DNA of 64,000 nt from Ancylobacter aquaticus (GTDB lineage: Bacteria; Pseudomonadota; Alphaproteobacteria; Rhizobiales; Xanthobacteraceae): NCBI RefSeq assembly GCF_004339465.1, contig NZ_SMFY01000001.1, positions 372,001-436,000 on the forward strand. Reading direction: 5' to 3'. Shown here one piece after another: positions 52,326 to 61,143 of this stretch. Under the pieces are notes generated by a model, which was given only the letters and a program-made list of their open reading frames with translations, was not told the DNA's origin and ran no database searches. The number at the start of each line of letters is the position of its first letter. The stretch's first letter is position 1. The position numbers and the translations under genes were made by a program.

Positions 52326-53302
52326 GCGCGCTGCTGAAGGTCGAGGGCCTCAGGGTCGAGATCGCCCGGCGCGGCCGGGTGATGACCGCCATCGACGACG
52401 TGTCGTTCGAGATCGCCGCCGGCGAAATCCTCGGCGTCGTCGGCGAATCCGGCGCGGGCAAATCGGTCACCGGCACCGCCGTCCTCGGCCTGCTGGAGCG
52501 TCCGGCCTTTCAGGCCGCCGGGCGCATCCTGTTCGACGGCAGGCGCATCGACACGCTGGATGAGGACGCGATGCGTGCCTTGCGCGGCAGGGAGATCGCC
52601 GCCGTCTTCCAGGACCCGCTGACCAGCCTCGACCCGCTGATGACCATCGGCGACCAGCTCACCGAGACCATCCGCACCCATCTCGACCTGACGCAGGCGG
52701 AGGCGGTGGAGCGCGCCGCGCGCCTGCTCGCCGAGGTCGGCATTCCCGCCCCGCGCGAGCGGCTGGCGAGCTATCCGCACGAGATGTCGGGCGGCATGCG
52801 CCAGCGCGTGGTGCTGGCGCTCGCCTTCAGCTGCGAGCCGCGCCTCATCATCGCCGACGAGCCGACCACGGCGCTTGATGTGTCGATCCAGGCGCAGATC
52901 CTCGATCTGCTGCGCGCCATGTGCCGTGAGCGCGGCACCGCCGTGATGCTGGTGACGCACGATATGGGGGTGATCGCCGAGGTCGCCGACCGGGTCGCCG
53001 TCATGTATGCCGGCCGGCTGGTCGAGGTAGGCCCGACGCAGAGCCTGCTCGCCGAGGCGGCCCATCCCTATACGCGCGGCCTGATGGGCTCGATCCCCGA
53101 CATGCACCGGCGGGACGTGGAACTGGCGCAGATTCCCGGCTCGATGCCGCGCCCCGACGCGCCGGTGCCGGGCTGCGCCTTCCATCCGCGCTGCGGGCAG
53201 GCGCTGCCCCGCTGCGCGGTCGAGCGGCCGCTGACCTTCACCGCAGGCGCTTCCGAGGTCGCCTGCTGGCTGGCCGACCCGGCCGCGAGGAGCGCGGCAT
53301 GA
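52322..53302 (+). CDS. Dpp/Opp-type ABC ATPase, DppD-like
   Basis: 326-residue ATPase. Walker A is GESGAGKSV, the signature [15 protein letters not shown], Walker [13 protein letters not shown], and the C-terminal oligopeptide domain carries a Cys-rich '[15 protein letters not shown]' cluster, typical of DppD/OppD. Coupled by ATGA overlaps on both sides. Confidence 0.92.
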   Translation: MSALLKVEGLRVEIARRGRVMTAIDDVSFEIAAGEILGVVGESGAGKSVTGTAVLGLLERPAFQAAGRILFDGRRIDTLDEDAMRALRGREIAAVFQDPLTSLDPLMTIGDQLTETIRTHLDLTQAEAVERAARLLAEVGIPAPRERLASYPHEMSGGMRQRVVLALAFSCEPRLIIADEPTTALDVSIQAQILDLLRAMCRERGTAVMLVTHDMGVIAEVADRVAVMYAGRLVEVGPTQSLLAEAAHPYTRGLMGSIPDMHRRDVELAQIPGSMPRPDAPVPGCAFHPRCGQALPRCAVERPLTFTAGASEVACWLADPAARSAA

Positions 53303-54357
53303 ACGGCGTGAAGGATACGATTCTTTCGGTCGACCGCCTCACCGTGCGCTTCGACGCCTCGCCGCCTCTGCTCAAGCGGCTTGTCACCGGCGCCGGCCGG
53401 CGCACCGTGCATGCGGTGGAGGAGGTCGAGTTCGAGGTGGCGCGGGGCTCTACCTTCGCTCTGGTGGGCGAATCCGGCTGCGGCAAGTCCACCATCGCCC
53501 GCGCCATTGCCGGCATCCAGCGGCCGAGCGGGGGCAGCGTGTCCTTCATGGGCGTCGACATTGCGGGCTTTCGCACCCGCCACGCCGCCATGCCCTACCG
53601 CCGCAATCTGCAGATGATCTTTCAGGATCCCTATGCGAGCCTTAACCCCCGGTGGCGGGTCGGCCGGATCATTGCCGAGCCGATCCTCACCCATGGGCTG
53701 ATGACGCGCGGGGCGGCGCTCACGGCGCGGGTGGCGGAGCTTCTGGAGACGGTCGGTCTGTCGCCGGGCGACACCGCCAAGTTTCCGCACCAGTTTTCCG
53801 GCGGCCAGCGCCAGCGCATCTCCATCGCCCGGGCGCTGGCGGCGAACCCCGCCTTCGTGGTCTGCGACGAACCGACTTCGGCGCTCGACGTGTCGGTGCA
53901 GGCGCAGATTCTCAACCTGATGAGACGCCTGCAGCGCGAGCGCGGGCTGACCTATCTTCTCATCTCGCACAATCTCGCCGTCGTCGCCCACATGGCCGAC
54001 GACATGGGCGTGATGTATCTCGGCCGGCTGGTCGAGCAGGGCGATGCCGGCCAGATCCTCGGGCGGCCGCTGCACCCCTATACGCGGCTGCTGCTCGACA
54101 CGGTGCCCGACCCGCGCGCGCCCAAGCGCGACCGCGCCCGCCTCGCCGGCGAGGTGCCGAGCCCGCTCGCCCCGCCGACCGGCTGCGCCTTCCACCCGCG
54201 CTGCCCGCTGGCCAATGCGCGCTGCGCCCGCGAGCGACCGCTGCCGATCCGCGTCGAGGCGGCGCTCGTCGCCTGCCATGCCGTCGAGGAGGGGCGCCTG
54301 CCGTCCCGCCCGCCTGCTGCCCAACAAAGCTTCGCCACATCGGGAGACGCCGCGTGA
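53299..54357 (+). CDS. Dpp/Opp-type ABC ATPase, DppF-like
   Basis: 352-residue second ATPase. Walker A is GESGCGKST, the signature FSGGQRQRISIARAL, Walker B FVVCDEPTSALD, and the C-terminal '[15 protein letters not shown]' Cys cluster. It follows DppD with an ATGA overlap, and its stop overlaps the amidohydrolase GTG start (GTGA). Confidence 0.92.
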   Translation: MNGVKDTILSVDRLTVRFDASPPLLKRLVTGAGRRTVHAVEEVEFEVARGSTFALVGESGCGKSTIARAIAGIQRPSGGSVSFMGVDIAGFRTRHAAMPYRRNLQMIFQDPYASLNPRWRVGRIIAEPILTHGLMTRGAALTARVAELLETVGLSPGDTAKFPHQFSGGQRQRISIARALAANPAFVVCDEPTSALDVSVQAQILNLMRRLQRERGLTYLLISHNLAVVAHMADDMGVMYLGRLVEQGDAGQILGRPLHPYTRLLLDTVPDPRAPKRDRARLAGEVPSPLAPPTGCAFHPRCPLANARCARERPLPIRVEAALVACHAVEEGRLPSRPPAAQQSFATSGDAA

Positions 54358-55856
54358 AGACCACCATTGTAAATTGCCATGCGCTGACCGGCGAGAACGC
54401 CACCCCGACGCCGGCGCCGGTCGACATCGAGATCGACGGCCGCCTCATCACCGACATCCGCCCGGCCGGCGCGCGCGAGCCGGCGCCGGGAACGGTGATC
54501 GACGGGCGCGAGCTCTTGATCGCGGCGGGCCTGATCAACGGCCACCATCACAGCCATGAGGGCTTCTACAAGGGCCGCAAGGACAATCTGCCGCTTGAGC
54601 TCTGGATGAACTATGTCCGCCCGCTCAAGCCCATCGAGCTGACACCGCGCGATGTCTATCTCCGCACCATGATCGGCGCCATCGAGGCGGTGCGCAGCGG
54701 CACCACCACGCTGTGCGACGACACAAACCAGAGCCCGCGCATCCGCCCCGACCATGTCGAGCAGGTGTTCCAGGCCTATGAGGACATCGGCATTCGCGCC
54801 AATGTCGGCATCACCCTGTTCGACAAGCCGTTCTTCCGCGCCGTGCCCTTCGTCGACGAGGAGTTCCCCAAGGAACTGCTGGCCGAGTTCGACGGCACCC
54901 GCATGTATAGCGGCGCCGAGCTGCTGGACTTCGTGCGCGGGCTCGCGCGCGACCATCACCCATCGACCCACCGCGTCGCCTATATGGCCGCCCCCTCGGC
55001 GCCGCAGCGTTGCACGCAGGAATTCCTGCTCGACGTGCGGCGGATGGCGGATGATTTCGACCTGCCGCTGATGATCCATGTCCAGGAGACGCGGATGCAG
55101 GTGGTAACGGGGCAGCTGTTCTACGGCTCGACCATGATCGAATATCTCCACCGCATCGGCTTCATGAAGCCGAAGACCGCCTTCATCCACGGCATCTGGC
55201 TGAACCCGCGCGAAATCGACCTGCTCGCCCGCACCGGCGTGTCGATCCAGCACAACCCGCCCTCCAATCTGAAGGTCGGCTCGGGCCTCGCGCCGGTGCG
55301 CGAACTGCTCAAGGCGGGGGTGAATGTCAGCCTCGGCACGGATGGCTGCGGCTCGATCGAGGGCACCGACATGCAGAACGCGCTGTATCTGGCCGCGCTG
55401 CTGCAGAAGCTGCGCGGCGACCACACCGACTGGGTGGGGGCCGAGGAAGCGTTCTACGCCGCCACCATGGGCGGCGCGCGGGCGCTCGGCCGCGACAAGG
55501 AGCTGGGCGCCGTCGAGCAAGGGCGTGTCGCCGACATCGTCGGCTACCGGCTGGACCGCATCCCCTTCGCCCCGCTCAACAATGCGGTGAACCAGCTGGT
55601 CTATGCGGCGAGCCGGGCCGAGGTCGACCTCGTCATGGTCGATGGCGAGGTGATCGAGCGCGACGGCAAGCTGACGCGGATCGACGAGGCGGCGATCATC
55701 GGCGAGATCCGCGAGGCGCACAGCCGCATCGAACCTCAGCTCTCCGCGTCCGAGATCGATGTGGAGCGCATCTCCCCCCATTACGAGCGCATCTATCGCC
55801 GCTGCCAATGCATGGAGATCGCGCCCGACACCTATCCCGCCCGCCTCAGCCACTGA
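54354..55856 (+). CDS. Atz/Trz-family amidohydrolase (chlorohydrolase/deaminase-like)
   Basis: 500-residue metal-dependent hydrolase of the amidohydrolase superfamily. The N-terminal beta-sandwich is followed by metal motif 'INGHHHSHEGF' near residue 62, 'IHVQET' near 240, 'FIHGIWLN' near 278 and 'LGTDGCGS' near 325, all expected ligands of a one-metal deaminase. GTG start overlapping DppF. It is larger than AtzA/guanine deaminase (about 440-470). The likely job is to deaminate or dehydrolyse the compound brought in by the Dpp-type transporter; the exact substrate cannot be read off. Confidence 0.85.
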   Translation: MKTTIVNCHALTGENATPTPAPVDIEIDGRLITDIRPAGAREPAPGTVIDGRELLIAAGLINGHHHSHEGFYKGRKDNLPLELWMNYVRPLKPIELTPRDVYLRTMIGAIEAVRSGTTTLCDDTNQSPRIRPDHVEQVFQAYEDIGIRANVGITLFDKPFFRAVPFVDEEFPKELLAEFDGTRMYSGAELLDFVRGLARDHHPSTHRVAYMAAPSAPQRCTQEFLLDVRRMADDFDLPLMIHVQETRMQVVTGQLFYGSTMIEYLHRIGFMKPKTAFIHGIWLNPREIDLLARTGVSIQHNPPSNLKVGSGLAPVRELLKAGVNVSLGTDGCGSIEGTDMQNALYLAALLQKLRGDHTDWVGAEEAFYAATMGGARALGRDKELGAVEQGRVADIVGYRLDRIPFAPLNNAVNQLVYAASRAEVDLVMVDGEVIERDGKLTRIDEAAIIGEIREAHSRIEPQLSASEIDVERISPHYERIYRRCQCMEIAPDTYPARLSH

Positions 55857-55864
55857 GTGACATC

Positions 55865-56455
55865 ATGACCCGTACCGCCGATTTCCACGCCCGCGCCATC
55901 GAGGTGCTGCACGACGCCAACGAGGCGGCGTGGCGCGAGAGCGACCCCGAGGAAGGGGTGCGCCACTTCACCAATGCCACGCGCGGGTTGCTCGGCGACC
56001 CGGACGCGGTGAACCAGCCCGGTGCGCTGAAGCCGGGCGAGACGCAGTTCGTCGTCTCGGCCTGCTTCTTCATCGCCCCGAGCCGCGACCACATGATCGT
56101 CTTCGCCGACAATTTCGGCCTCGGCCGTGCCCGCATCTCCGTCACCGACAGCCGGCCCGGCCATGCCGTGCAGACGAAGCTGGCGGCCGTGGTGCCCAAT
56201 ACCGATGTCGACCCGATCTTCCGCCAGATCATCAAGACCGGCCGGGTCGGCTGCTCGGTCTATGTGCCTGTCATGTGGAAGGGCGAGGTGATCGGCATGT
56301 TCAACACCGCCTCGCAGGCCCGCTACATCTATGACGAGACCGACATGCGGGTGCAGAAACTGTTCGCCGCCTGCGCCGCCGCCGTATGGATGGGGCTCGG
56401 CGGCCCGCAGCGTGTCGCCGAGGTCGCCGAAAGCCTCGGGCCGTGGAGTGCCTGA
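55865..56455 (+). CDS. GAF-domain protein of unknown function
   Basis: 196-residue soluble protein. The main part resembles a single GAF domain (SACFFIAPSRDHMIVFADNFG, CSVYVPVMWKGEVIGMFNTASQARYIYDETDMRVQKLFAACAAAVW). No output domain. It lies 8 bases after the amidohydrolase gene, so it belongs to the operon and may sense the substrate or a product. A catalytic role is possible because GAF-like proteins of this length include methionine sulfoxide reductase (fRMsr), but I see no matching Cys set. Confidence 0.7.
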   Translation: MTRTADFHARAIEVLHDANEAAWRESDPEEGVRHFTNATRGLLGDPDAVNQPGALKPGETQFVVSACFFIAPSRDHMIVFADNFGLGRARISVTDSRPGHAVQTKLAAVVPNTDVDPIFRQIIKTGRVGCSVYVPVMWKGEVIGMFNTASQARYIYDETDMRVQKLFAACAAAVWMGLGGPQRVAEVAESLGPWSA

Positions 56456-56460
56456 GGCGA

Positions 56461-56490
56461 GGCCGGCGCCCTGAACAGGCGCCGACCTTT
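56461..56490 (+). terminator. Weak intrinsic terminator after the Dpp operon
   Basis: The arms GGCCGGCGCC (56461-56470) and GGCGCCGACC (56478-56487) pair in 9 of 10 positions around a 7-base loop and are followed by TTT only. It stands between two convergent operons. Confidence 0.55.
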
Positions 56491-56496
56491 GCCGGC

Positions 56497-58101
56497 TCAG
56501 AAGCCCATCGCGCAGCCATCCTTGCGCGGGTCCGAGCCCGCCATCAGGAAGCCGCTGGTGGGATCGCGCAGGATGATCTGCGCCCCGCCGAAGGGCTCGA
56601 TGGCGAACGTTACCTTGTGGCCGCGCGCTTCCAGCTCGGCGGGCAGGCTTTCGGGATAGGTGCTCTCGATCTCCACGACGCCGTCATGGGCGAAGGAACG
56701 GGGCGCATCGACCGCGCTCTGCAGGTCGAGGCCCCGGTCGAACAGCCCGGAGAGCAGCGCCGCCTGGCCGGAGGCCTGGTACTGCCCGCCCATCACGCCG
56801 AACGTGCCCACCGCCTCGCCATCTTTGCGCAGCAGGCCGGGAATGATGGTGTGCATCGGCCGCTTGCCGGGGGCGATGGCGTTGGGGTGCCCCTCGATCA
56901 GCCGGAACGAGGCGCCGCGCGAATGCAGCAGCACGCCGGTCGCCGGGTCGATGCGGGTCGAGCCATAGCCGTGGAACAGCGAGTTGATGAACGACACCAT
57001 GTTGCCGTCGCGGTCGACGACGCTGATGTAAACGGTATCCTTGTGCTCGGGCTCGTCCCATAGCGCCGGCGGCAGGGCGCGGCTCTTGTCGATGCGGGCG
57101 GCGAGGCGGCGGGCGGTTTCGACGGAGAGCAGCGTCTCCACCGGCACGGTCATTGCCGCCGGGTCGGCGAGCAGCGCGTCGCGGTTGTAATAGGCGAGCT
57201 TGCCGGCCTCGGCGTGGAGATGCACCCGGTCGGCGAGCGACATGCCCTCGCCGAGGTCGAACTCCCGCAGGATGTTGAGGATCATCAGCGCCGCGAGGCC
57301 CTGCCCGTTGGGCGGGCATTCTTCCACCGTGTAGCCGCGATAGTCGCTGGAGATCGGCGTCGTGTAGAACGCGCCGTCGGTCATCGCCGCGAAATCCTCC
57401 ACCGTGTGCAGCCCGCCAAGGCTGTTGAGGTAGCGCACCACGGATTGCGCGGTCTCGCCCTCGTAGAAGGCGCGCGCGCCCCGGGCCGCGATATCGCGCA
57501 GGCGCTGGCCGAGCAGCGGCTGGGCGTGGCGGTCGCCGGCCACCAGCGGCTTTCCGTCCTTGAGGAAGAAGGCGGTGGCGTTTTCGTCCTGCACCAGGAG
57601 GGGAAAGTCGTCGGCCCAGTCGAAGGCGACGCGCTGGGTGACGGGGTAGCCGTTCTCGGCATAGTCGATGGCGCGGGCGAACAGCCGGTCCATCGGCAGG
57701 CTGCCATAGTCCGCGTGCAGCCGCGTCCAGGCGGAAATCGCGCCCGGCACGGTGACGGAATGAGGGCTGGTGCGGGGGATCTCGGTGGTGAGCCCCGCCG
57801 CCTTCAGAGCTTCGACGGTGGCGGCCATCGGCGCGCGGCCGCTGCCGTTGAGCGCGACGGTGGGTTTTCCCGCAGGGGCGTAAAGCACGAAACAGTCGCC
57901 GCCGATCCCGGTCATCGCCGGCTCGACCACGCATTGCGTCGCCACCGCCGCCAGCGCGGCATCCATCGCATTGCCGCCGGCCTGCAGCACCTCAAGCCCG
58001 GCCGCCGTGGCGAGGGGATGCGAGGTGGCGATGGCGGCGTCGCGGGCGAACAGGGTGGGTCGGGCCGGGCCGAAGAAGTCGGTGCGTTGGGTCGTGATCA
58101 C
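56497..58101 (-). CDS. Gamma-glutamyltransferase-family protein without signal peptide
   Basis: 534-residue Ntn-hydrolase family member (GGT/cephalosporin acylase type). The N-terminal part has 'SHPLATAAGLEVLQAGGNAMDAALAA', and the autocleavage Thr is T356 in KDTVYISVVDRDGNMVSF, as in GGT. No signal peptide is visible, unlike E. coli Ggt, so it works in the cytoplasm. The GTG start at 58101 overlaps the upstream stop (GTGA). As last gene of the operon it may release an acyl or glutamyl group from the imported compound. Substrate unknown. Confidence 0.83.
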   Translation of the reverse strand: MITTQRTDFFGPARPTLFARDAAIATSHPLATAAGLEVLQAGGNAMDAALAAVATQCVVEPAMTGIGGDCFVLYAPAGKPTVALNGSGRAPMAATVEALKAAGLTTEIPRTSPHSVTVPGAISAWTRLHADYGSLPMDRLFARAIDYAENGYPVTQRVAFDWADDFPLLVQDENATAFFLKDGKPLVAGDRHAQPLLGQRLRDIAARGARAFYEGETAQSVVRYLNSLGGLHTVEDFAAMTDGAFYTTPISSDYRGYTVEECPPNGQGLAALMILNILREFDLGEGMSLADRVHLHAEAGKLAYYNRDALLADPAAMTVPVETLLSVETARRLAARIDKSRALPPALWDEPEHKDTVYISVVDRDGNMVSFINSLFHGYGSTRIDPATGVLLHSRGASFRLIEGHPNAIAPGKRPMHTIIPGLLRKDGEAVGTFGVMGGQYQASGQAALLSGLFDRGLDLQSAVDAPRSFAHDGVVEIESTYPESLPAELEARGHKVTFAIEPFGGAQIILRDPTSGFLMAGSDPRKDGCAMGF

Positions 58102-58982
58102 GGGAGGCGTTCCTGCTCGGGCTGGGGTGGCGCAAAGCCATACAGCTCCGCCGCATTGTCTGTCATGATTTTCGCTGCAAGAGCATCGCTGCCGCACCAG
58201 TCGCGAAACAGGTCGACCAGAGCCGTATCGTCCGGCGGGTTGCCGGGCTTGGAGGGGTGCGGCCAGTTGGTGGCGAACAGGCAGCGCTCGGGAGCAAAGG
58301 CGATCAGCGCGCGGGCGAGCGCCGCCACATCGCTGTAGTCGGGGGCGCCGTGGCGCGAAGTCTCGTAGACGGCTGAGGTCTTCACATAGGTGCGCCCGCC
58401 ATCCAGCAGGCGTTGCAGGGCCGTGAAGCCGGGATGGTCGAGGCCGACAGGTTCGAGAAATTTTCCGTTGTGGTCGATCACCAACCGGCCCGGCAGGCGG
58501 GCGAGGCGGTCCGCCTGCTCGTGCAGAAGCCGCCCGTCCATCTGCATCTGCACATGCCAGCCAAAGGCGGCGGTCTTGGCGGCGAGGGTCTCTAGATCCT
58601 CCCAGCCGAGCGCGCCGCCGCCGATCATGAAGAAACGGATGCCGCGTATGCCGAGTCGGGTGAGCCGTTCCAGCTCCTCCTCGCTCACATCGGGCGGGAC
58701 CACGGCGACGCCGCGCGCCTCGTCCCCGAGGATCGCCATCGCGTCGAGCGTCGCCCGGTTGTCGAAACCGTAGACCGAGGGCTGCACCACCACGGCGCGG
58801 GTGAGGCCGAGCACCTCGCGCACCTTGAGATAGGCCGCGATGTCGCCGCCGGCGACCGGGGGAAAGGGCGAGCTCGGGGCCGGCGGATACACCTGCGCCG
58901 GGCCATAGATGTGCATGTGGCAGTCGCACGCCCCGGGGGGAGGCGTGAAGACCGGCGCGCGCGCGGGCATGAGGCCGCTCAT
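58098..58982 (-). CDS. Amidohydrolase-2 family metal-dependent hydrolase
   Basis: 294-residue protein of the amidohydrolase-2 group (PDC lactonase/LigI-like). The metal motif 'CDCHMHIYG' (H-x-H) is near residue 20, 'VVVQPSVYG' and 'LVIDHNGKF' follow, and 'FATNWPHP' near 237 gives the later ligand region. It has the standard size. The ATG at 58982 overlaps the stop of the dehydrogenase gene (ATGA). It could hydrolyse a lactone or other ring-cleavage product made by the oxygenase/dehydrogenase pair upstream in the same operon. Confidence 0.82.
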   Translation of the reverse strand: MSGLMPARAPVFTPPPGACDCHMHIYGPAQVYPPAPSSPFPPVAGGDIAAYLKVREVLGLTRAVVVQPSVYGFDNRATLDAMAILGDEARGVAVVPPDVSEEELERLTRLGIRGIRFFMIGGGALGWEDLETLAAKTAAFGWHVQMQMDGRLLHEQADRLARLPGRLVIDHNGKFLEPVGLDHPGFTALQRLLDGGRTYVKTSAVYETSRHGAPDYSDVAALARALIAFAPERCLFATNWPHPSKPGNPPDDTALVDLFRDWCGSDALAAKIMTDNAAELYGFAPPQPEQERLP

Positions 58983-59977
58983 CGCGACAGCCAATTGGGC
59001 AGGCGGTGCGGGTTCTTGGCGTGGATCGGCAGGCGCCCCTCCAGCATCGCCTTCACCTGCTCCACCGTTTCCATCGCCTGAAACTCGGACGGCTCGATCA
59101 TCAAGGCGGCCGAATGGGGGGTAGCGACGACGTTGGGCAGGCGGGCGAGGCGTAGCGACGGCTGCTGGTCCGGGCCGTCACCGACATCGAGCCCGGCGCC
59201 GGCGATGGTGCCGGAGGTCAGTGCCTGCTCCAGCGCGTCCTCGTCCACCAGAATGCCGCGCGCGACGTTGATGAAGAACGCATCCCGGCGCATGCGAGAG
59301 AAGGCGCCAGCGTTCATCATCCGCTCGGTCTCCGGCGTCGCATAGGCGGCGCAGACGACGAAATCGGGCTTGGAGAGCACCTCGTCCAGTCCCACAGGGA
59401 TCACCGCGCCATTGTCGATCCGGGCATAGGGATCATACACCGTGACCTTCATCTTGAAGGCCAGCGCCAGCTCGACGATGCGCCGGCCTATCGAGCCATA
59501 GCCGATCACCCCGACATGGGCGCCGGCCATCTGCCGGCCGAACACCATGGCGTGGGAGGCCTCCCCGGCATGGTAGCGCTCGGCGTCGCGGGTGATGTTG
59601 CGGGCAAGGTCGAGCATGAGGGCGAGCGCGTGTTCGGCCACCGCGTCGGCATAGCCCGAGGAGCAGTTGCAGACGAGGATGCCGGCATCGGAGGCGGCAT
59701 CGACGTCGATATTGCGCATGTCGACGGCGCAGCGGGTGAACAGCCGGACATCCTTCAGCCGCTCCAGCACGTCGCGCGGGCCGGCTGCGAGGCGGTCTGA
59801 GATGACCACCTCGCAGCCCTCCGCCGCCTTCACGAGGGTGTCTCCCGACAGGGGCTCATTACTGTCGTTCATCACCAGCTCGATCGGCAGTGCCTTCAGG
59901 GCGTCGACCGCCCTGTATCCGTAGAAATGCTTGAGCAGGTCGCGGTTGTGGGTGAGCAGCACGCGCATGGGGGTCAT
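58979..59977 (-). CDS. D-2-hydroxyacid dehydrogenase-family protein
   Basis: 332-residue NAD-dependent oxidoreductase. The Rossmann motif is GVIGYGSIGRRI near residue 155, 'FFINVARGILVDEDAL' carries the catalytic Arg region and 'ATPHSAA' the catalytic His. The usual catalytic Glu in the 'DVFExEP' segment is replaced here by 'DVGDGPDQQ', so activity may be altered. The ATG at 59977 overlaps the Rieske gene stop (ATGA). Probably oxidises or reduces a hydroxy/oxo acid intermediate of this pathway. Confidence 0.83.
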   Translation of the reverse strand: MTPMRVLLTHNRDLLKHFYGYRAVDALKALPIELVMNDSNEPLSGDTLVKAAEGCEVVISDRLAAGPRDVLERLKDVRLFTRCAVDMRNIDVDAASDAGILVCNCSSGYADAVAEHALALMLDLARNITRDAERYHAGEASHAMVFGRQMAGAHVGVIGYGSIGRRIVELALAFKMKVTVYDPYARIDNGAVIPVGLDEVLSKPDFVVCAAYATPETERMMNAGAFSRMRRDAFFINVARGILVDEDALEQALTSGTIAGAGLDVGDGPDQQPSLRLARLPNVVATPHSAALMIEPSEFQAMETVEQVKAMLEGRLPIHAKNPHRLPNWLSR

Positions 59978-61131
59978 CCGTTTCCGTCGCTCATGCCGGC
60001 GACGATCTCGGCCGGGAGCTGCGCCATCACCCAGCGGTTCATCGCCAGCACCATGTCGTCGCGCCAGGACAACGGACCGGGACGCGCGAGGCGGGAGGAC
60101 AGGCCGATCTGCTGCTTCTGCAGGATGTCGACATCCTCCAGCGCCACCGCCTCCCAGCGCTTGTAATAGGGCGCCGCGCGCTCCTCGAAATCGGGCAACT
60201 CGGTGCAGGCTTTGGGGAAGCAGCCACCGACCGAGAGCACCGAGCGATCGACCGCGATGGGCCGCACGGCCAGCCACCACGCACAGTCCTGCGCGTAGAC
60301 GAACTGCACGGTAGGCTCGATGACGGTGAAGAACGTGCCCTTGCGTGCCTGCTCGGAAAGGCCGTCTATCGGCGGGAAGGGCGGCTCCTGCCCGAGCACG
60401 GCGATGGAGCGGTTCGACTGCACCTGGATGACGTGCCAGTTGCCCTGGGTAGGGAAGCTCACCGAGCGCTGGGCGCCGACCGTGGCGGCGTGGACGATGC
60501 CGGTGTGGTAGGTCTCCATGGCGTTTTCGAGCAGCAGCTTCCAGTTGCACCGCGTCTCGATTTCCATGTGCCAGGTCTTGACCATCTCTCCCAGCCGGTG
60601 GCTGCCGACCAGCTCCGGCATGTTGCCGAGATGGGTCATCAGGTCGGGGGCGGCGTCGTCATAGTTAAGGAAGACCGAGCCCTCCCACACCTCCATGCGG
60701 ATCGGCATGAGGCCGTGCGGCGGCTTCTCGAATTTCGGCACCTCTCGCATGCCCGGCGCCCCGGCCAGCGTGCCGTCCAGCCGGTAGTTCCAGGCATGGT
60801 AGGGGCAGGTGAGGTTCTTGGCGTTGCCGCAGCCCTCCATGATGATGGAAGCGCGGTGGCGGCAGACATTGGCGAAGGCGCGCAGCACATTGTCCTCGCC
60901 GCGCACCAGCAGCGCCGGCCCGCCGACACTGTCGAGCGCCTTGTAGTCCCCCGGGTTCGCCACCTCCTCCAGCCGGCCGGCGAAGAACCAGCTCTTCATG
61001 TGGATGTGTTCCACCTCGGCCTTGAACACCTCCGGGTCGGTGTAGAACCGCGTCGGCGCGCTCTTGGCGTCGCCCAGCGGCGGCTCGGACCAGACATAGG
61101 GTTCGGGAACCAGCGTCGTTTCGAGACTCAT
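59974..61131 (-). CDS. Rieske non-heme iron oxygenase, alpha subunit
   Basis: 385-residue oxygenase. The Rieske cluster is bound by C90-x-H92 and C109-x-x-H112. The mononuclear iron is held by H209 and H214 in NAMETYHTGIVH. The bridging position that is Asp in most dioxygenases is Glu (E206), as in the carnitine monooxygenase CntA, which suggests N-dealkylation or C-N cleavage of an amine. No reductase or small subunit lies alongside, so electrons must come from elsewhere. First catabolic gene after the ureohydrolase in the transporter operon. Confidence 0.88.
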   Translation of the reverse strand: MSLETTLVPEPYVWSEPPLGDAKSAPTRFYTDPEVFKAEVEHIHMKSWFFAGRLEEVANPGDYKALDSVGGPALLVRGEDNVLRAFANVCRHRASIIMEGCGNAKNLTCPYHAWNYRLDGTLAGAPGMREVPKFEKPPHGLMPIRMEVWEGSVFLNYDDAAPDLMTHLGNMPELVGSHRLGEMVKTWHMEIETRCNWKLLLENAMETYHTGIVHAATVGAQRSVSFPTQGNWHVIQVQSNRSIAVLGQEPPFPPIDGLSEQARKGTFFTVIEPTVQFVYAQDCAWWLAVRPIAVDRSVLSVGGCFPKACTELPDFEERAAPYYKRWEAVALEDVDILQKQQIGLSSRLARPGPLSWRDDMVLAMNRWVMAQLPAEIVAGMSDGNG

Positions 61132-61143
61132 GATGGCCTCCGT

